Origin: Cyprinodon diabolis
Taxonomy: Eukaryota > Chordata > Actinopteri > Cyprinodontiformes > Cyprinodontidae
Assembly (NCBI GenBank): GCA_030533445.1
Contig: CM060065.1
Coordinates: forward strand, 23,577,474 to 23,641,473
Reading direction: 5' to 3'
DNA: 64,000 nucleotides
A program made the translations under genes and the position numbers. The notes below the pieces were generated by a model. It was not told where the DNA came from, ran no database searches, and saw only the letters and a list, made by a program, of their open reading frames with translations. Shown here piece by piece: positions 13,001 through 23,480 of this stretch (the stretch's first letter is position 1; every line of letters begins with the position of its first letter).

Positions 13001-14720
13001 GGATTCCTCTTGAAATCCTAAATGACTGCGGACTTATGTCTATTAATACATTAAAGAACATCATGCGACATTGAGACATTGTTTATTCTACCATGTACAA
13101 AGGCAAGAATGCTTGTTTCTTACATGAAAAGGGGACATTAAAAAGAACTTATGAGCTTTGTTTTTTTTTCCTGCTTTCCTTCTGAAGTCTGCATTTATTG
13201 ATTGGTGGAAATTAGATTGGTTTTACACTCAGCGGGAGGCAGACTGGTAAAGGAAGGAGGGTGTATCTCTTAAACAAGGCTCATGCTATGGCAGCTGTTA
13301 TCAAGGCTCTTCATTTACTTTTGAAGGCAGGCTGGGGGGATCAGTTGTGGCAGGTTACAGACTTGTGGTGTCTCCATTGCTTATTCTCCTCCTGATAAAA
13401 TACTCAGTTTGTCATTTACAGGTAGGATTTATTTAAGTATTTATTGGTCATATGATCTTTGATTAGAAGTATTTTGACCATTAACATTCAAACTGTAATA
13501 TCAGTTTTATGTGAGGTCATTTTCGGGGTTATAGTAATTCAATTTAATTGTAAAAATCAAAATTCAACAAAATAAATAAGAAAAATATTTTAAAGTCTGA
13601 GGTAAGTTATAACATTATTTTAACTTCACAGCCTTTTTAACAACTCAAAATTATGAGTTAAATTCTGAAACAAATAATCTTTTTTTATTGTCAGGGTAAA
13701 AATCTAATAAAAAAACTCAAACAAGGTTTTATATGGAATATGAATAATTTGAATCAGGTTTATATGAATGAGATATGCATCAAAAAATATTTTTTTAATT
13801 CTGCAGATTTAAAAGAGGCCTGATTATTAAATAAATAAATGGTGTAAAAATGTGGGGGCTTAGCACTATGCATCATACTGTAATGTCCTTTCTGTTACTG
13901 TGCAATATATGTGTGCAAAATATGGATTTTTTTTTTTATCTAAACTTAATGTTGCCTCACCCATAAACCTTTAAGGAGCTATAATAAAGGTGTTATTTTT
14001 AAAGAAAATGTCAATTCTTCAATAGGACATGTAAGTTAATGTGTTGACAAAAATGCAAAACTATCTTTTAGGGTATAAATGTATTTTTTTTAAGGTCCAA
14101 CAGCTGACCAAACCTCTTTTGTTAGTTCAAAACTGACTCGAATAAAAAAATATACATAAAAAAATTTGTGAAGAGAACTATTGTCTAAAAAAAAAAAACT
14201 GTTGCAACATTATTAAAATAATCTTGTGCATTAAACTGAAGTGTCAAAATTAAAAAAATGGCTTACTGGGTGAAATTCTTGTCTTGTTTTGTTTGGGGGG
14301 CATTTTCTGTGTTTTTTAAAGAAGGATTCAGAACATGTTTCTTTTCTGTCTGCACCCCGCTGCTGTTTGTGCTGCTGAGAAGAAGCAGAGTAGGTTGCCT
14401 TCCATTAGAGGGACATTGGGGAACTAACCATGCAGGAAGCAGCAAGCTTAAGGAAAAACTTGTTTCTCTTTTAAATGGAAAGTCAGTAAACACTCTTTCC
14501 AGTGGATGCTCTCGGCCAACAAAAATGATATTCGATGCTAAGACTAACTGACTGGGCCCCGATGAAGCCATCCACAGTTAGACCTTGGAGTCCTTGGAGT
14601 CAGGGCTCAACTGGATGTTTTATTTAGATAAATAGAGGTAAATATCAAACTGGCAAGAGATTAATTATTTAGTTCATGTCATTTTAAAATCCTGCATCAC
14701 TTCTTTTTACCATATGGAGA
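7052..14720. other. Long gene-free stretch
   Basis: No exon, RNA gene or clear transposon was recognised. It contains a CA microsatellite (12658-12705) and scattered A/T runs. Two patches (about 8640-8800 and 10160-10340) have balanced composition and homeodomain-type TAATTA/ATTAGC motifs, and could be conserved regulatory DNA, but this is only a suggestion. Confidence 0.4.
12658..12705. repeat. CA microsatellite
   Basis: Imperfect run of CA with CCCA interruptions. Confidence 0.9.
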
Positions 14721-14726
14721 AGGATT

Positions 14727-14849
<123 letters not shown>

Positions 14850-17054
14850 TCAAAATAAAACGTGTTTTTCTTTTAAATATGATGAAGAACAAATGCTTGC
14901 TATGCCAGAGTCCCTCAGATTTTTTATATGACTGTTTAGCATTTGTAAATTGTAGAGTACAACGGGGGGAGCCGAGTACCACATCGATGTAAGTATTAGA
15001 ACTTTGTCTTCAAACATTTATTCTGCACATTTTCCCTAAAGATTTCCTCCCAAATGAGGAAATAAATACCATTGTAATGCAGCACAGCCCTGCCCCCGAT
15101 TTGTGTAAAATCCCCCATTAGAAGTATAAATGTGCAAAGGCTTTGTGGGTAATTAGTGAACATGCTCAGGAATGTTAGCAGGGCTTGGCAGGTGCTTTTG
15201 ATCAGTGGCAATCGGTAATATCACGGCTGACATAGAGATATGGCAGGAGGATGGAGATGGGAGGGCAAATGAGTGGAGAAAAGAGAAGTGTTGGAGCTGA
15301 GGGCAGGATTTCATAAATCACTTTATTTATTTTGCCACAGAAAGGATCAAGTGTTCCCGTTATTTTAGAGCATTAGGTTAATGTCATAATTAATTAATAG
15401 CTTAAAACACATTACAAATACATTTTCTATATGAAAGGTAATAGTTGTTCCTGTTGCCTCCTAATGATCTAATGATGAAACCCCATCTGATTTAAACCAT
15501 ATTACAAAGCTCAAACCCCAGTGAAAGCTATTAAAACGCTCACATGTTTATATTCATGAACACCTCATCATAGAATTAAGATCTAACCTATGATTTTATT
15601 AAATTACAAAGGTGATATGTATCACATTAATACAATGTGAATAAAAAGCCATCTAATGACTACACTTAATGCATCTTATGCTTCTGAATTATTAATATCA
15701 TTGTGCGTGTGGGTTGCCATTGGTTCAATGAGGCCTAATTAGACGAGATACACTAAGTTAATTTGCAGATGCCAGAAGCACAGTTTATATATAAGAGCTA
15801 ATATTTGAAAGTCAAATTTAGGTTGAAACGGCCTGTAATAACTGTTAATTAACTCTGGTTTTGTTGTTTTTTTTTCCTTTGACAAACTTGAATTAAGTAC
15901 AATATTCACAGAGCTAATACTTAATATTTCGGACCACAAAGATACATTTCAAAGCTTTGAATTATCCTTTTGATCTGGATATTCTCTGTAGACTGCATAT
16001 TATTTTAAGTTCCCTTTGTTCAAAAATTCATTTTTATTATCATTGCATGATATGCATGGCAATTCCCCACACAACGAACTATTGGAGCAATTAACATCTT
16101 CGATCGGGTTCATATTTCTGATAATTTATACGGACTGGGTTCCTCCCCTGTGGTCACTCGCAGAGTTGGGTTCCTCTACAGTTCCTTTGGATTCACAGAA
16201 TCAGCCTCATTCTGATGAACATGGAAAGTAAAACTTTAATGAAATGGACTCTACCATCAAGATAATAAAGACTTTGAAACAACGGAGGGGCCAGTTTAAC
16301 AAGCAAGTTGACAGCGGCACCAGTGAAGCAACATCAAACCAATTAAGACTGACAATAAATATTCAAAGGAGTGGACGTTAACAGAACATGATTCGGAAAG
16401 CAAGATGTAAACAAGAGCTGGATGGCTGATTATTAAAAATGTTTTACAGAGTGCTTCACAGAAATGAAGATGTAGTGTTTTCAATACAAGACTCGATGCC
16501 TCGTTTTAGCTGAATGAAGCTATAACTATTATCCTGTCAGCAGAACAGACACAGCACAGCTATAAAGGTCACATTCAACTAACATGTCATTGAGAGAACT
16601 AAGATGGGATGGGACGGTTATATAAACACACCTAAGCAACAGAACTGCCTCAGAGCACACTGACAAGAATATCACTTAACCATTTCTGACCATTTATCTT
16701 CTTTGAGTTAATTAATATAACATTTAAATATTCAAAGAAAAGAAAGGAAGTATAAATATATGAAATTACAGAGTTGTGGTTGTGGAAATACCATCATGGC
16801 TATCAATTAGAAGAAGCGTTTCAAAAATCCCCCAAAGGATTATTCCTATACAGTACCATGGTATAGAAGAGAGAGTGATGAATACTTTTAAAAAACATGG
16901 GTTAACAATTACATTAAAATGATACAATATAATATAATGATACAATACAATACAGAAACTGCAAATTGTTGCTGAGAGCAAAACTGACTAAACTGCAGGA
17001 TGTTTTTGGTCAGAAGTGGTAACTACTCTCAAGTCAAGGAGTGTGGATAGTAAG
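14850..17054. other. No gene recognised
   Basis: AT-rich DNA. The patch 15640-15800 (with GCCTAATTAGACGAG and a CATTGG box) looks like possible conserved non-coding DNA. Nothing else can be supported. Confidence 0.4.
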
Positions 17055-17258
17055 AAAGCAAGATTTATTTATAAAGCACATTTCTCAGGCATACAATATG
17101 AGGCATAAAATACAAAACAGCACCATATAAAATACATATTGGCAAAAAAATAAAAAAAAATACAATCATAGCAGCTCTTGATAAAATGAGTCTAAAATGT
17201 TTGGTTAAAAAAGATTGTTTTTTTTATCATCCATGGAGTTCACCAAGAGCAGGTAAAG
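17055..17258 (+). repeat. Left part of an older dispersed repeat split by the retrotransposon
   Basis: Starts with AAGATTTATTTATAAAGCAC, a motif I associate with a common fish repeat. Its continuation lies on the other side of the retrotransposon insertion. Family assignment is from memory only. Confidence 0.4.
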
Positions 17259-17263
17259 CTGTA

Positions 17264-17964
17264 TGTCAGGATCCAGAGATCTGCCACCTGATCTCCAGCA
17301 GAGAGCGCTGTGGGCCTCCTGAGCTGATTCCTCTACACACCTGGAGATCATCAGCTCATCAGAGGTCCACACTACTTAAGCAGCTGCCAGACCTTCCTTC
17401 GACGCCGGAGTGTTGCCCTAGTTTGGTTAGCGAACCTGAGCCTCAGAACGTCTGAACTTTACTAGTAGACTCTAGAGAGGAACTAGTCTTCTAATCGCCT
17501 TTGTCTTTGTGCTCACAGGAAACCCTGAAGCTCTGGATGAGCTCCACCTAGAAAACTGCCTGCCTGCTCATGAAAGCCAAACCTGAAGATCTCAGTTTGG
17601 ATTCCTTCTTCAGCTCTTGGATTGAGTAAGGAACAAACCCAAGCCAGAAACCTTCTAGCTCGGAACTAGACGCTGCTGCTTAAACTCTCTGCCACATCTT
17701 TGACTCTGGACCTACGGTATCTCACCTCACGGCTCAGTTACAATCTCCTCAAGGTACATCCTGATTCTTCTCTCTATCAATCCATCATCAGCCTGGCTAA
17801 CCAAACTCTCATCTCTCCAGAAACTCTGAGACCAGTCCCGGACCAGTACCAGAACCAGATCCAGTATTATATCATTGTACATCTTTCAATAAACCTTGTT
17901 AAACTTTCGTTCAGACTCCGTTGTGTTCTGCATGTGGGCTAAGTCCTTAAACCCAATCATGACA
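17264..17964 (+). repeat. 5' LTR of the sushi-type element
   Basis: Begins TGTCAGGATCC and ends CAATCATGACA. A TATA-like TACTTAAG (17373-17380) lies about 25 bases before the inferred transcript start at 17404. AATAAA is at 17888-17893, giving a U3-R-U5 layout. The gag start codon overlaps the last bases of this LTR. Confidence 0.92.
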
Positions 17965-17965
17965 G

Positions 17966-17976
17966 AACACTCCGGC
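17966..17976 (+). promoter_or_regulatory. Self-priming primer-binding site
   Basis: AACACTCCGGC, two bases past the LTR, is the exact complement of GCCGGAGTGTT at 17404-17414 in the LTR, just downstream of the TATA-like box. In Tf1/sushi elements the first bases of the transcript fold back and prime reverse transcription instead of a tRNA, and this match fits that scheme. Confidence 0.7.
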
Positions 17977-18494
17977 CATCAACAAGACCCAGCGGAACAC
18001 TTCCGAAGGAGGCTTGCGGCTCAAGAAGCCCGGATCGAAGGGCAAGCCCAGAACCTCCTCGAGTTAAATGCTTTTGTTGAACATCAGAATCAAGTTTTAC
18101 AAAGATACGCTGGCTATGAGAGAACTGCTAACATCGCTCCAGTTGTACTTCCTGTCCCTGAACCACTTCCACCTCAAGGGTTAGAGGTAACAACGTCACT
18201 TCCTGAACTCCGTCCTAGTTTACCTGAACGATTTTCCGGAAATCAGTCAAAATGTAAGGGTTTTTTGTTTCAATGTCGTTTACTCTTTGAAGGGTCTCCT
18301 GCCAGTTTTTCTACCGATAGAAGGAAGATCTCTTTCATTCTATCCCAACTCTCAGGCCGAGCTCTTGAATGGGCGGAAGCCAGATTTTCTGATGAAACCA
18401 GTTTTTCATGCACATATTCTGAATTTTTGAATGAATTCTCTCAGGTTTTCAACCAGGATTCAGATCAAACAATTGATTCCCGGGCCTTGCTTAA

Positions 18495-18899
18495 AGCTGA
18501 AGTCTGTAAGTTTTTAAAAATCACTTTTTTGTCATATTGGCTAAAACTGTCCCTATGCCCAGACAGCAGTACATGTGATATGTAACCTGTGAAAAAAACT
18601 GCTTCAATTGGTCCCGCATACTGCCTGTATTTCAATCTGGAAAGAATAATTCGGGACGAGTCAAAACAACCAATCACAGAGGAGCGTCTGATGGAGTGTC
18701 AATCACAGCTCACACACGCTGAATCCCGCCCCTTGGACGCTTCTGGTCGCATGCAGTAGCCGCGCAGATGCTGTGAGAGGGGTGGAGCTTGAAGGTGGGG
18801 CATGAGTGAAGCAGAGAGGGTGGGGGAGTGGCATGAAACCTGTTTTCTTCAAATTTTCAGTCGAAATCTGCTCTCTTCTCAATGTTACAGACTGCAGCT
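18495..18899. mobile_element. 405-bp MITE nested in gag, TTAA target duplication
   Basis: The left end AGCTGAAGTCTGTAA and right end (read inverted) AGCTGCAGTCTGTAA differ at one base. TTAA flanks both sides (18491-18494 and 18900-18903). TTAA duplication points to piggyBac- or Kolobok-type transposition. It is non-coding and more GC-rich in its middle than its surroundings. Confidence 0.75.
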
Positions 18900-19499
18900 T
18901 TAATTTAAAGCAAGGAAATTTTTCGGTGGCAGAATTCTCCATTGACTTCCGGGTCAAGGCTGCAGCTTCAGGATGGAACGAATGTGCACTAAAGAGTGCT
19001 TTTTTCAAGGCTCTTAACGAAAACATTAAAGATGAACTCGTCACAATCGACGAGTCTTCTATCTTGGAGGATTTAATCCGATTATCAATAAGATTGGATA
19101 ACAGACTTCGGATTAGAGATAAAGCTAGACAAAAGAACCATGGAATGTCTGCTTCCACCCCTGCATCTAACCGCTCTTCTGTTTCTGTCAGATCAACAGG
19201 GTCCAGTACCAGACCAGGGTTTAAGAATCAATCGCCTCCAGCTTCAGCTCAAGTCTCTCATTTCTTCTCCCCATCCACAGAAGGAGCGGAATGTGAACCC
19301 ATGCAGATTGGTCATACAAGACTTTCTCCTGAGGAAAGGCAACGGAGATTCAAGGGGAACTTGTGTCTCTACTGTGGTGAGCCTGGACACTTTATTGCCT
19401 CCTGCCCGGCAAAATCAAAAGCCGGGGTCCGTCAGAGGATGTGAGGAGTCTGACGGACCATCTAAAATCTGATGAATCTCCTCAACTACTATTACCAGC

Positions 19500-20164
19500 A
19501 ACTCTGTCTCCAACCAGTCTCTGACCTTGTCGGCCTTTATTGATTCAGGATGCGAAGGGAATCTCATTGATTCGAATCTGGTTCAGCAATTGGGGATTGA
19601 GACTGTTCCTTTGCAGAAGCCCCTCAGGGTTGCGGCTAACGATGGGAAACGGCTGCAACAAGTCACTCTTCAGACTCAACCTTTGTAGCTCCTCATTTCT
19701 GGTAATCATCGTGAGACTCTGACTTTTTTTGTTTTTCCCTCTGCTTGTTCTCCCCTGGTGCTTGGATTCGAGTGGTTAATACGTCACAACCCCCATATTA
19801 ACTGGGTTGACCGCCACATTGAGTCATGGTCTACTTCCTGTCACGAGTCATGTCTTCGTTCTGCTGCTCCCACTAGACAGCCCCCTAGAGGTGGGGGGAA
19901 GTTGGACTCTCCTGACCTTTCCACTGTTCCTCTTGAGTATCATGACCTGGCTCCAGTCTTCAGTAAGGTCAGTGCTACGTCTCTACCTCCTCATAGACCT
20001 TATGATTGTGCCATAGACTTATTACCTGGAGCTCCTCTTCCCAGCAGCAGGCTATTTAACATCTCCAAAACAGAACGTGAAACGATGGAGAATTATATTA
20101 ATGAGTCCTTAGCTGCTGGAATTATCAGACCATCTTCATCCCCTCTCGGCGCTGTTTTTTTTTT
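19500..20164 (+). pseudogene. Protease and RT N-terminal part of pol (broken)
   Basis: An aspartic-protease signature AFIDSGCEGNLID appears near 19525-19565, followed by a TAG stop at 19686-19688. The frame then continues through [17 protein letters not shown] and the RT N-terminal segment with [18 protein letters not shown] and [13 protein letters not shown]. It shifts at a run of ten T (20155-20164) into the RT frame. These are Ty3-type pol landmarks. Confidence 0.8.
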
Positions 20165-21226
20165 GTGGGTAAAAAGGATGGTTCCCTTCGACCCTGTATT
20201 GATTACAGGGGATTGAATCAGATAACCATTAAAAATAAATACCCACTTCCTCTACTGGCATCAGCTCTAGACCCAGTGCAAGGAGCTACTGTGTTCACCA
20301 AGCTTGATTTAAGAAACGCCTATCATCTTCTTAGAATAAGGGAAGGAGATGAATGGAAAACTGCCTTTAACACACCAATCGGCCAGTTTGAATATTTGGT
20401 CATGCCTTTTGGACTAACTAACGCCCCTGCCTTTTTTCAAGCTCTAGTCAATGACGTCCTCAGAGATTTTCTAAACGTTTTTGTGTTCGTATACATCGAT
20501 GACAATCTGATCTATTCTAGGAACCTCTCTGACCACAAGAAACACGTTCGTCTGGTCCTTCAGAGGTTGCTTGAGAACAAGCTCTTCGTCAAGGCGGAGA
20601 AATGTGAATTCCATCAACCTTCTGTTACATTCCTTGGGTTTGTGCTTGAAGGCGGGCAGGTGAAGCCATCTAAGGAGAAAATAAAGGCAGTCCTGGATTG
20701 GCTAATCCCCGAAAACTGTAAGCAGCTTCAAAGGTTCCTTGGTTTTGCTAATTTCTACAGGCGTTTCATCAGAAATTACAGCCAAACTGCTCTACCACTT
20801 ACCGCTCTGACTTCTGTTAAGAAAACCTTCCAATGGACACCTGAGGCTGATTCTGCCTTTAATAAACTCAAGAAACTCTTTTCCAGTGCTCCCATCTTGG
20901 TCCAGCCTGATCCTACGAAGCAGTTCATCCTTGAGGTGGATGCATCTGATTCCGGTGTAGGAGCTGTTTTGTCCCAGCAGTCCGATTCTGACCACAAAAC
21001 TCACCCCTGTGCTTTTTTTTGTCGCAGGCTCTCATCCGCTGAACAGAATTATGACGTCGGGGACACAGAACTGCTTGCCATAAAACTCGCTCTTGAGGAA
21101 TGGAGACATTGGCTCGAGGGAGCCGAGCACCCAATATTGGTCTGGACAGATCATGAGAACCTGACATACCTCCAATCAGCTAAAAGATCCAATCCTCGTC
21201 ACTCCAGATGGTCTGTTTTTCTCTAG
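20165..21226 (+). pseudogene. Reverse transcriptase and RNase H of pol
   Basis: A 353-codon open stretch with [37 protein letters not shown] and the catalytic YIDD (residues 110-113 of this stretch), here YIDDNLIYS. It then runs through [16 protein letters not shown] and the RNase H start [13 protein letters not shown] and WTDHENL. The frame is lost at 21220, apparently by loss of one T in a T run (the stop reads CTCTAG). The catalytic residues are intact, but the polyprotein is not. Confidence 0.9.
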
Positions 21227-22554
21227 ATTCAATCTCATCATCTCTTACAGACCCGGTTCCAAGAATATCAAGCCTGACTCTCTCTCCCGTCTGTACTCCC
21301 CTGATCGACCTGAAACACCCAAGCCCGTTCTCCCATCCTCGTGTACGGTTGGAGCCGTTACCTGGGAGATCTCTGATCTCATCAACTCAGCCCTGGCCTC
21401 TGAACCCGACCCAGGTAACGGCCCACCTAACAAGACATATGTTCCTTCTGCAGTCAGATCCCGTCTCATCCAGTGGTTACACACGTCCAAGTTCTCAGCC
21501 CATCCTGGTGTCAGTCTACCATTGCTATCGTCACACGTCGGTTTTGGTGGCCGTCCCTTCATAAAGATGTGAAGGAGTACGTGCTCGCCTGCCCCGTCTG
21601 TGCAAGAAACAAGACCTCCCATCAACCACCCTCTGGTCTGTTACACCCTCTACCAGTTCCTACCCGTCCATGGTCCCACATTGCTGTGGATTTTGTTACC
21701 GGTCTCCCAGTTTCTAAAGGTAAGTCCACCATTTTCACCATCGTTGACCGTTTTTCCAAAACCTGCCATTTGATTCCCCTCAGAAAGTTACCCACAGCAT
21801 TCCAGACAGCCCAACTCTTGGTTAAACACGTCTTCCGTCTCCATGGTATACCCCAGGAAATCCTCTCAGATCGTGGCCCATAATTCATCTCTCAAGTTTG
21901 GAAAGCCTTCTGTTCTGCACTCGACTGTAAAGTATCTCTCACTTCTGGTTACCACCCGCAGACCAATGGGCAGACGGAGAGGTTGAACCAACAACTCGAG
22001 TCCACTCTCCGCTGCCTCTCCTCCAACAATCCCACTGACTGCAGTCAGTGTCTTCCCTGGACTGAGTACGCCCTTAATTCTCACAAATCCGCTTCCACTG
22101 GTCTGTCTCCATTTCAGGTCTCCTTGTGTTACCAGCCTCCACTCTTCCCCGCAGACGAGAGAGAGATTGCAGTCAGGTCCATCCACCAACACATCCGTCG
22201 CTGTCATCGCACCTGGAAGGAAACCATCACCGCCCTCAATCACACCTCCGCCAATAACAAAAGGTATGCAGACAACCGTAGACGCCCAGCCCCCGAGTAC
22301 GCTCCAGGCCAAGAGGTATGGCTCTCCACTAGAGACATACCGTTAAAATCCATGTCCCGTAAACTGTCTCCACGTTTCATCGGACCATTCAAGATAACCC
22401 GGATCATCAACCCCTCCGCTGTTCGTCTTCAGTTACCTCCCACGCTAAGAATACATCCCACCTTCCATGTGTCTCAAATTAAACCTGTCATCACCAGCCC
22501 ACTTTGCACACCTTCCGACTTCCACGTCTTCTGGACCGCCAAGAGGCGGTCGTT
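21227..22554 (+). pseudogene. Integrase of pol; chromodomain missing
   Basis: After a frame change near 21500 the zinc-binding region and [26 protein letters not shown] are followed by the catalytic core: AVDFVTG (first Asp), ILSDRGP (second Asp) and TNGQTERLN (Glu). A TAA stop at 21882-21884 interrupts the core. The frame then continues through [16 protein letters not shown] and the C-terminal domain ([24 protein letters not shown]). In Tf1/sushi elements a chromodomain normally follows; here only about 20 residues remain before the polypurine tract. Confidence 0.88.
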
Positions 22555-22564
22555 GAGAGGGGGG
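22555..22564 (+). promoter_or_regulatory. Polypurine tract
   Basis: GAGAGGGGGG followed by TAC immediately before the 3' LTR; the usual plus-strand primer of LTR retrotransposons. Confidence 0.75.
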
Positions 22565-22567
22565 TAC

Positions 22568-23267
22568 TGTCAGGATCCAGAGATCTGCCACCTGATCTCC
22601 AGCAGAGAGCGCTGTGGGCCTCCTGAGCTGCTTCCTCTACACACCTGGAGATCATCAGCTCATCAGAGGTCCACACTACTTAAGCAGCTGCCAGACCTTC
22701 TTTCGACGCCGGAGTGTTGCCCTAGTTTGGTTAGCGAACCTGAGCCTCAGAACGTCTGAACTTTACTAGTAGACTCTAGAGAGGAACTAGTCTTCTAATC
22801 GCCTTTGTCTTTGTGCTCACAGGAAACCCTGAAGCTCTGGATGAGCTCCACCTAGAAACCTACCTGCCTGCTCATGAAAGCCAAACCTGAAGATCTCAGT
22901 TTGGATTCCTTCTTCAGCTCTTGGATTGAGTAAGGAACAAACCCAAGCCAGAAACCTTCTAGCTCGGAACTAGACGCTGCTGCTGCTGCTTAAACTCTCT
23001 GCCACATCTTTGACTCTGGACCTACGGTATCTCACCTCACGGCTCAGTTACAATCTCCTCAAGGTACATCCTGACTTTCTCTCTATCAATCCATCATCAG
23101 CCTGGCTAACCAAACTCTCATCTCTCCAGAAACTCTGAGACCAGTCCTGGACCAGTACCAGAACCAGATCCAGTATTATATCATTATACATCTTTCAATA
23201 AACCTTGTTAAACTTTCCTTCAGACTCAGTTGTGTTCTGCATGTGGGCTAAGTGCCCAATCATGACA
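22568..23267 (+). repeat. 3' LTR of the sushi-type element
   Basis: A 700-base copy of the 5' LTR with about ten substitutions, one GCTGCT expansion and two small deletions. AATAAA is at 23197-23202. It is followed directly by the CTGTA target duplication. Confidence 0.92.
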
Positions 23268-23272
23268 CTGTA

Positions 23273-23480
23273 GAGCATTCCACAGTCTGGGTGAAACAGC
23301 CTGGAAGGACCTATCACCTCATGTCCTAAAACGGGTTCGAGGGACCATTGTGGATGTGGACAGTGTGCAACAAAGGAAGACTTGATGAGACTGAAATGAC
23401 TGAACTTCGTTTTTTCAGTTTGAAGATTAATTAATTCATGAATATTAACATCTATAAGACCAGGTTTCTGCACCTCTTGC
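23273..23480 (+). repeat. Right part of the dispersed repeat split by the retrotransposon
   Basis: Reads GAGCATTCCACAGTCTGGGT followed by CCTGGAAGGACC and ACGGGTTCGAGGGACC, resembling the second half of the repeat seen at 17055-17258. Class uncertain. Confidence 0.4.

Larger units (their letters stand above)
17959..19444 (+). pseudogene. gag-like reading frame interrupted by a MITE
   Basis: Starts at the ATG of ATCATGACAGAACAC at the LTR edge. The first part (to about 18494) has an N-terminal coiled-coil-like region rich in Gln and Glu and the capsid-type segment LPERFSGN...FILSQLSGRALEWAEARF. The frame is then split by an inserted 405-base MITE and resumes at about 18904 with LKQGNFSVAEFSIDFR. 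It ends with a CCHC zinc knuckle, CLYCGEPGHFIASC (Cx2Cx4Hx4C), followed by a TGA at 19442-19444. The flanking gag halves are in the same frame if the insert and one TTAA are discounted, so the MITE arrived after the element. No function is expected now. Confidence 0.85.
17264..23267 (+). mobile_element. Full-length Ty3/Gypsy LTR retrotransposon, Tf1/sushi type, flanked by 5-bp target duplication
   Basis: Two near-identical LTRs (701 and 700 bases) bracket gag-like and pol-like regions in the Ty3 order protease, reverse transcriptase, RNase H, integrase. The element is flanked by CTGTA at 17259-17263 and 23268-23272. By eye the LTRs differ at about ten positions plus three small indels, so the insertion is fairly recent. 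The coding region is dead: a 405-base MITE sits in gag, pol has about three frameshifts and two internal stops, and the chromodomain expected after integrase is missing. No envelope gene is seen. The element landed inside an older dispersed repeat whose halves flank it. Confidence 0.93.

Noticed and set aside
14258..14571. Overlapping open frames of about 100 codons on both strands
   Set aside because: No domain, no splice context, no homology recognised; chance frames in a slightly GC-richer patch.
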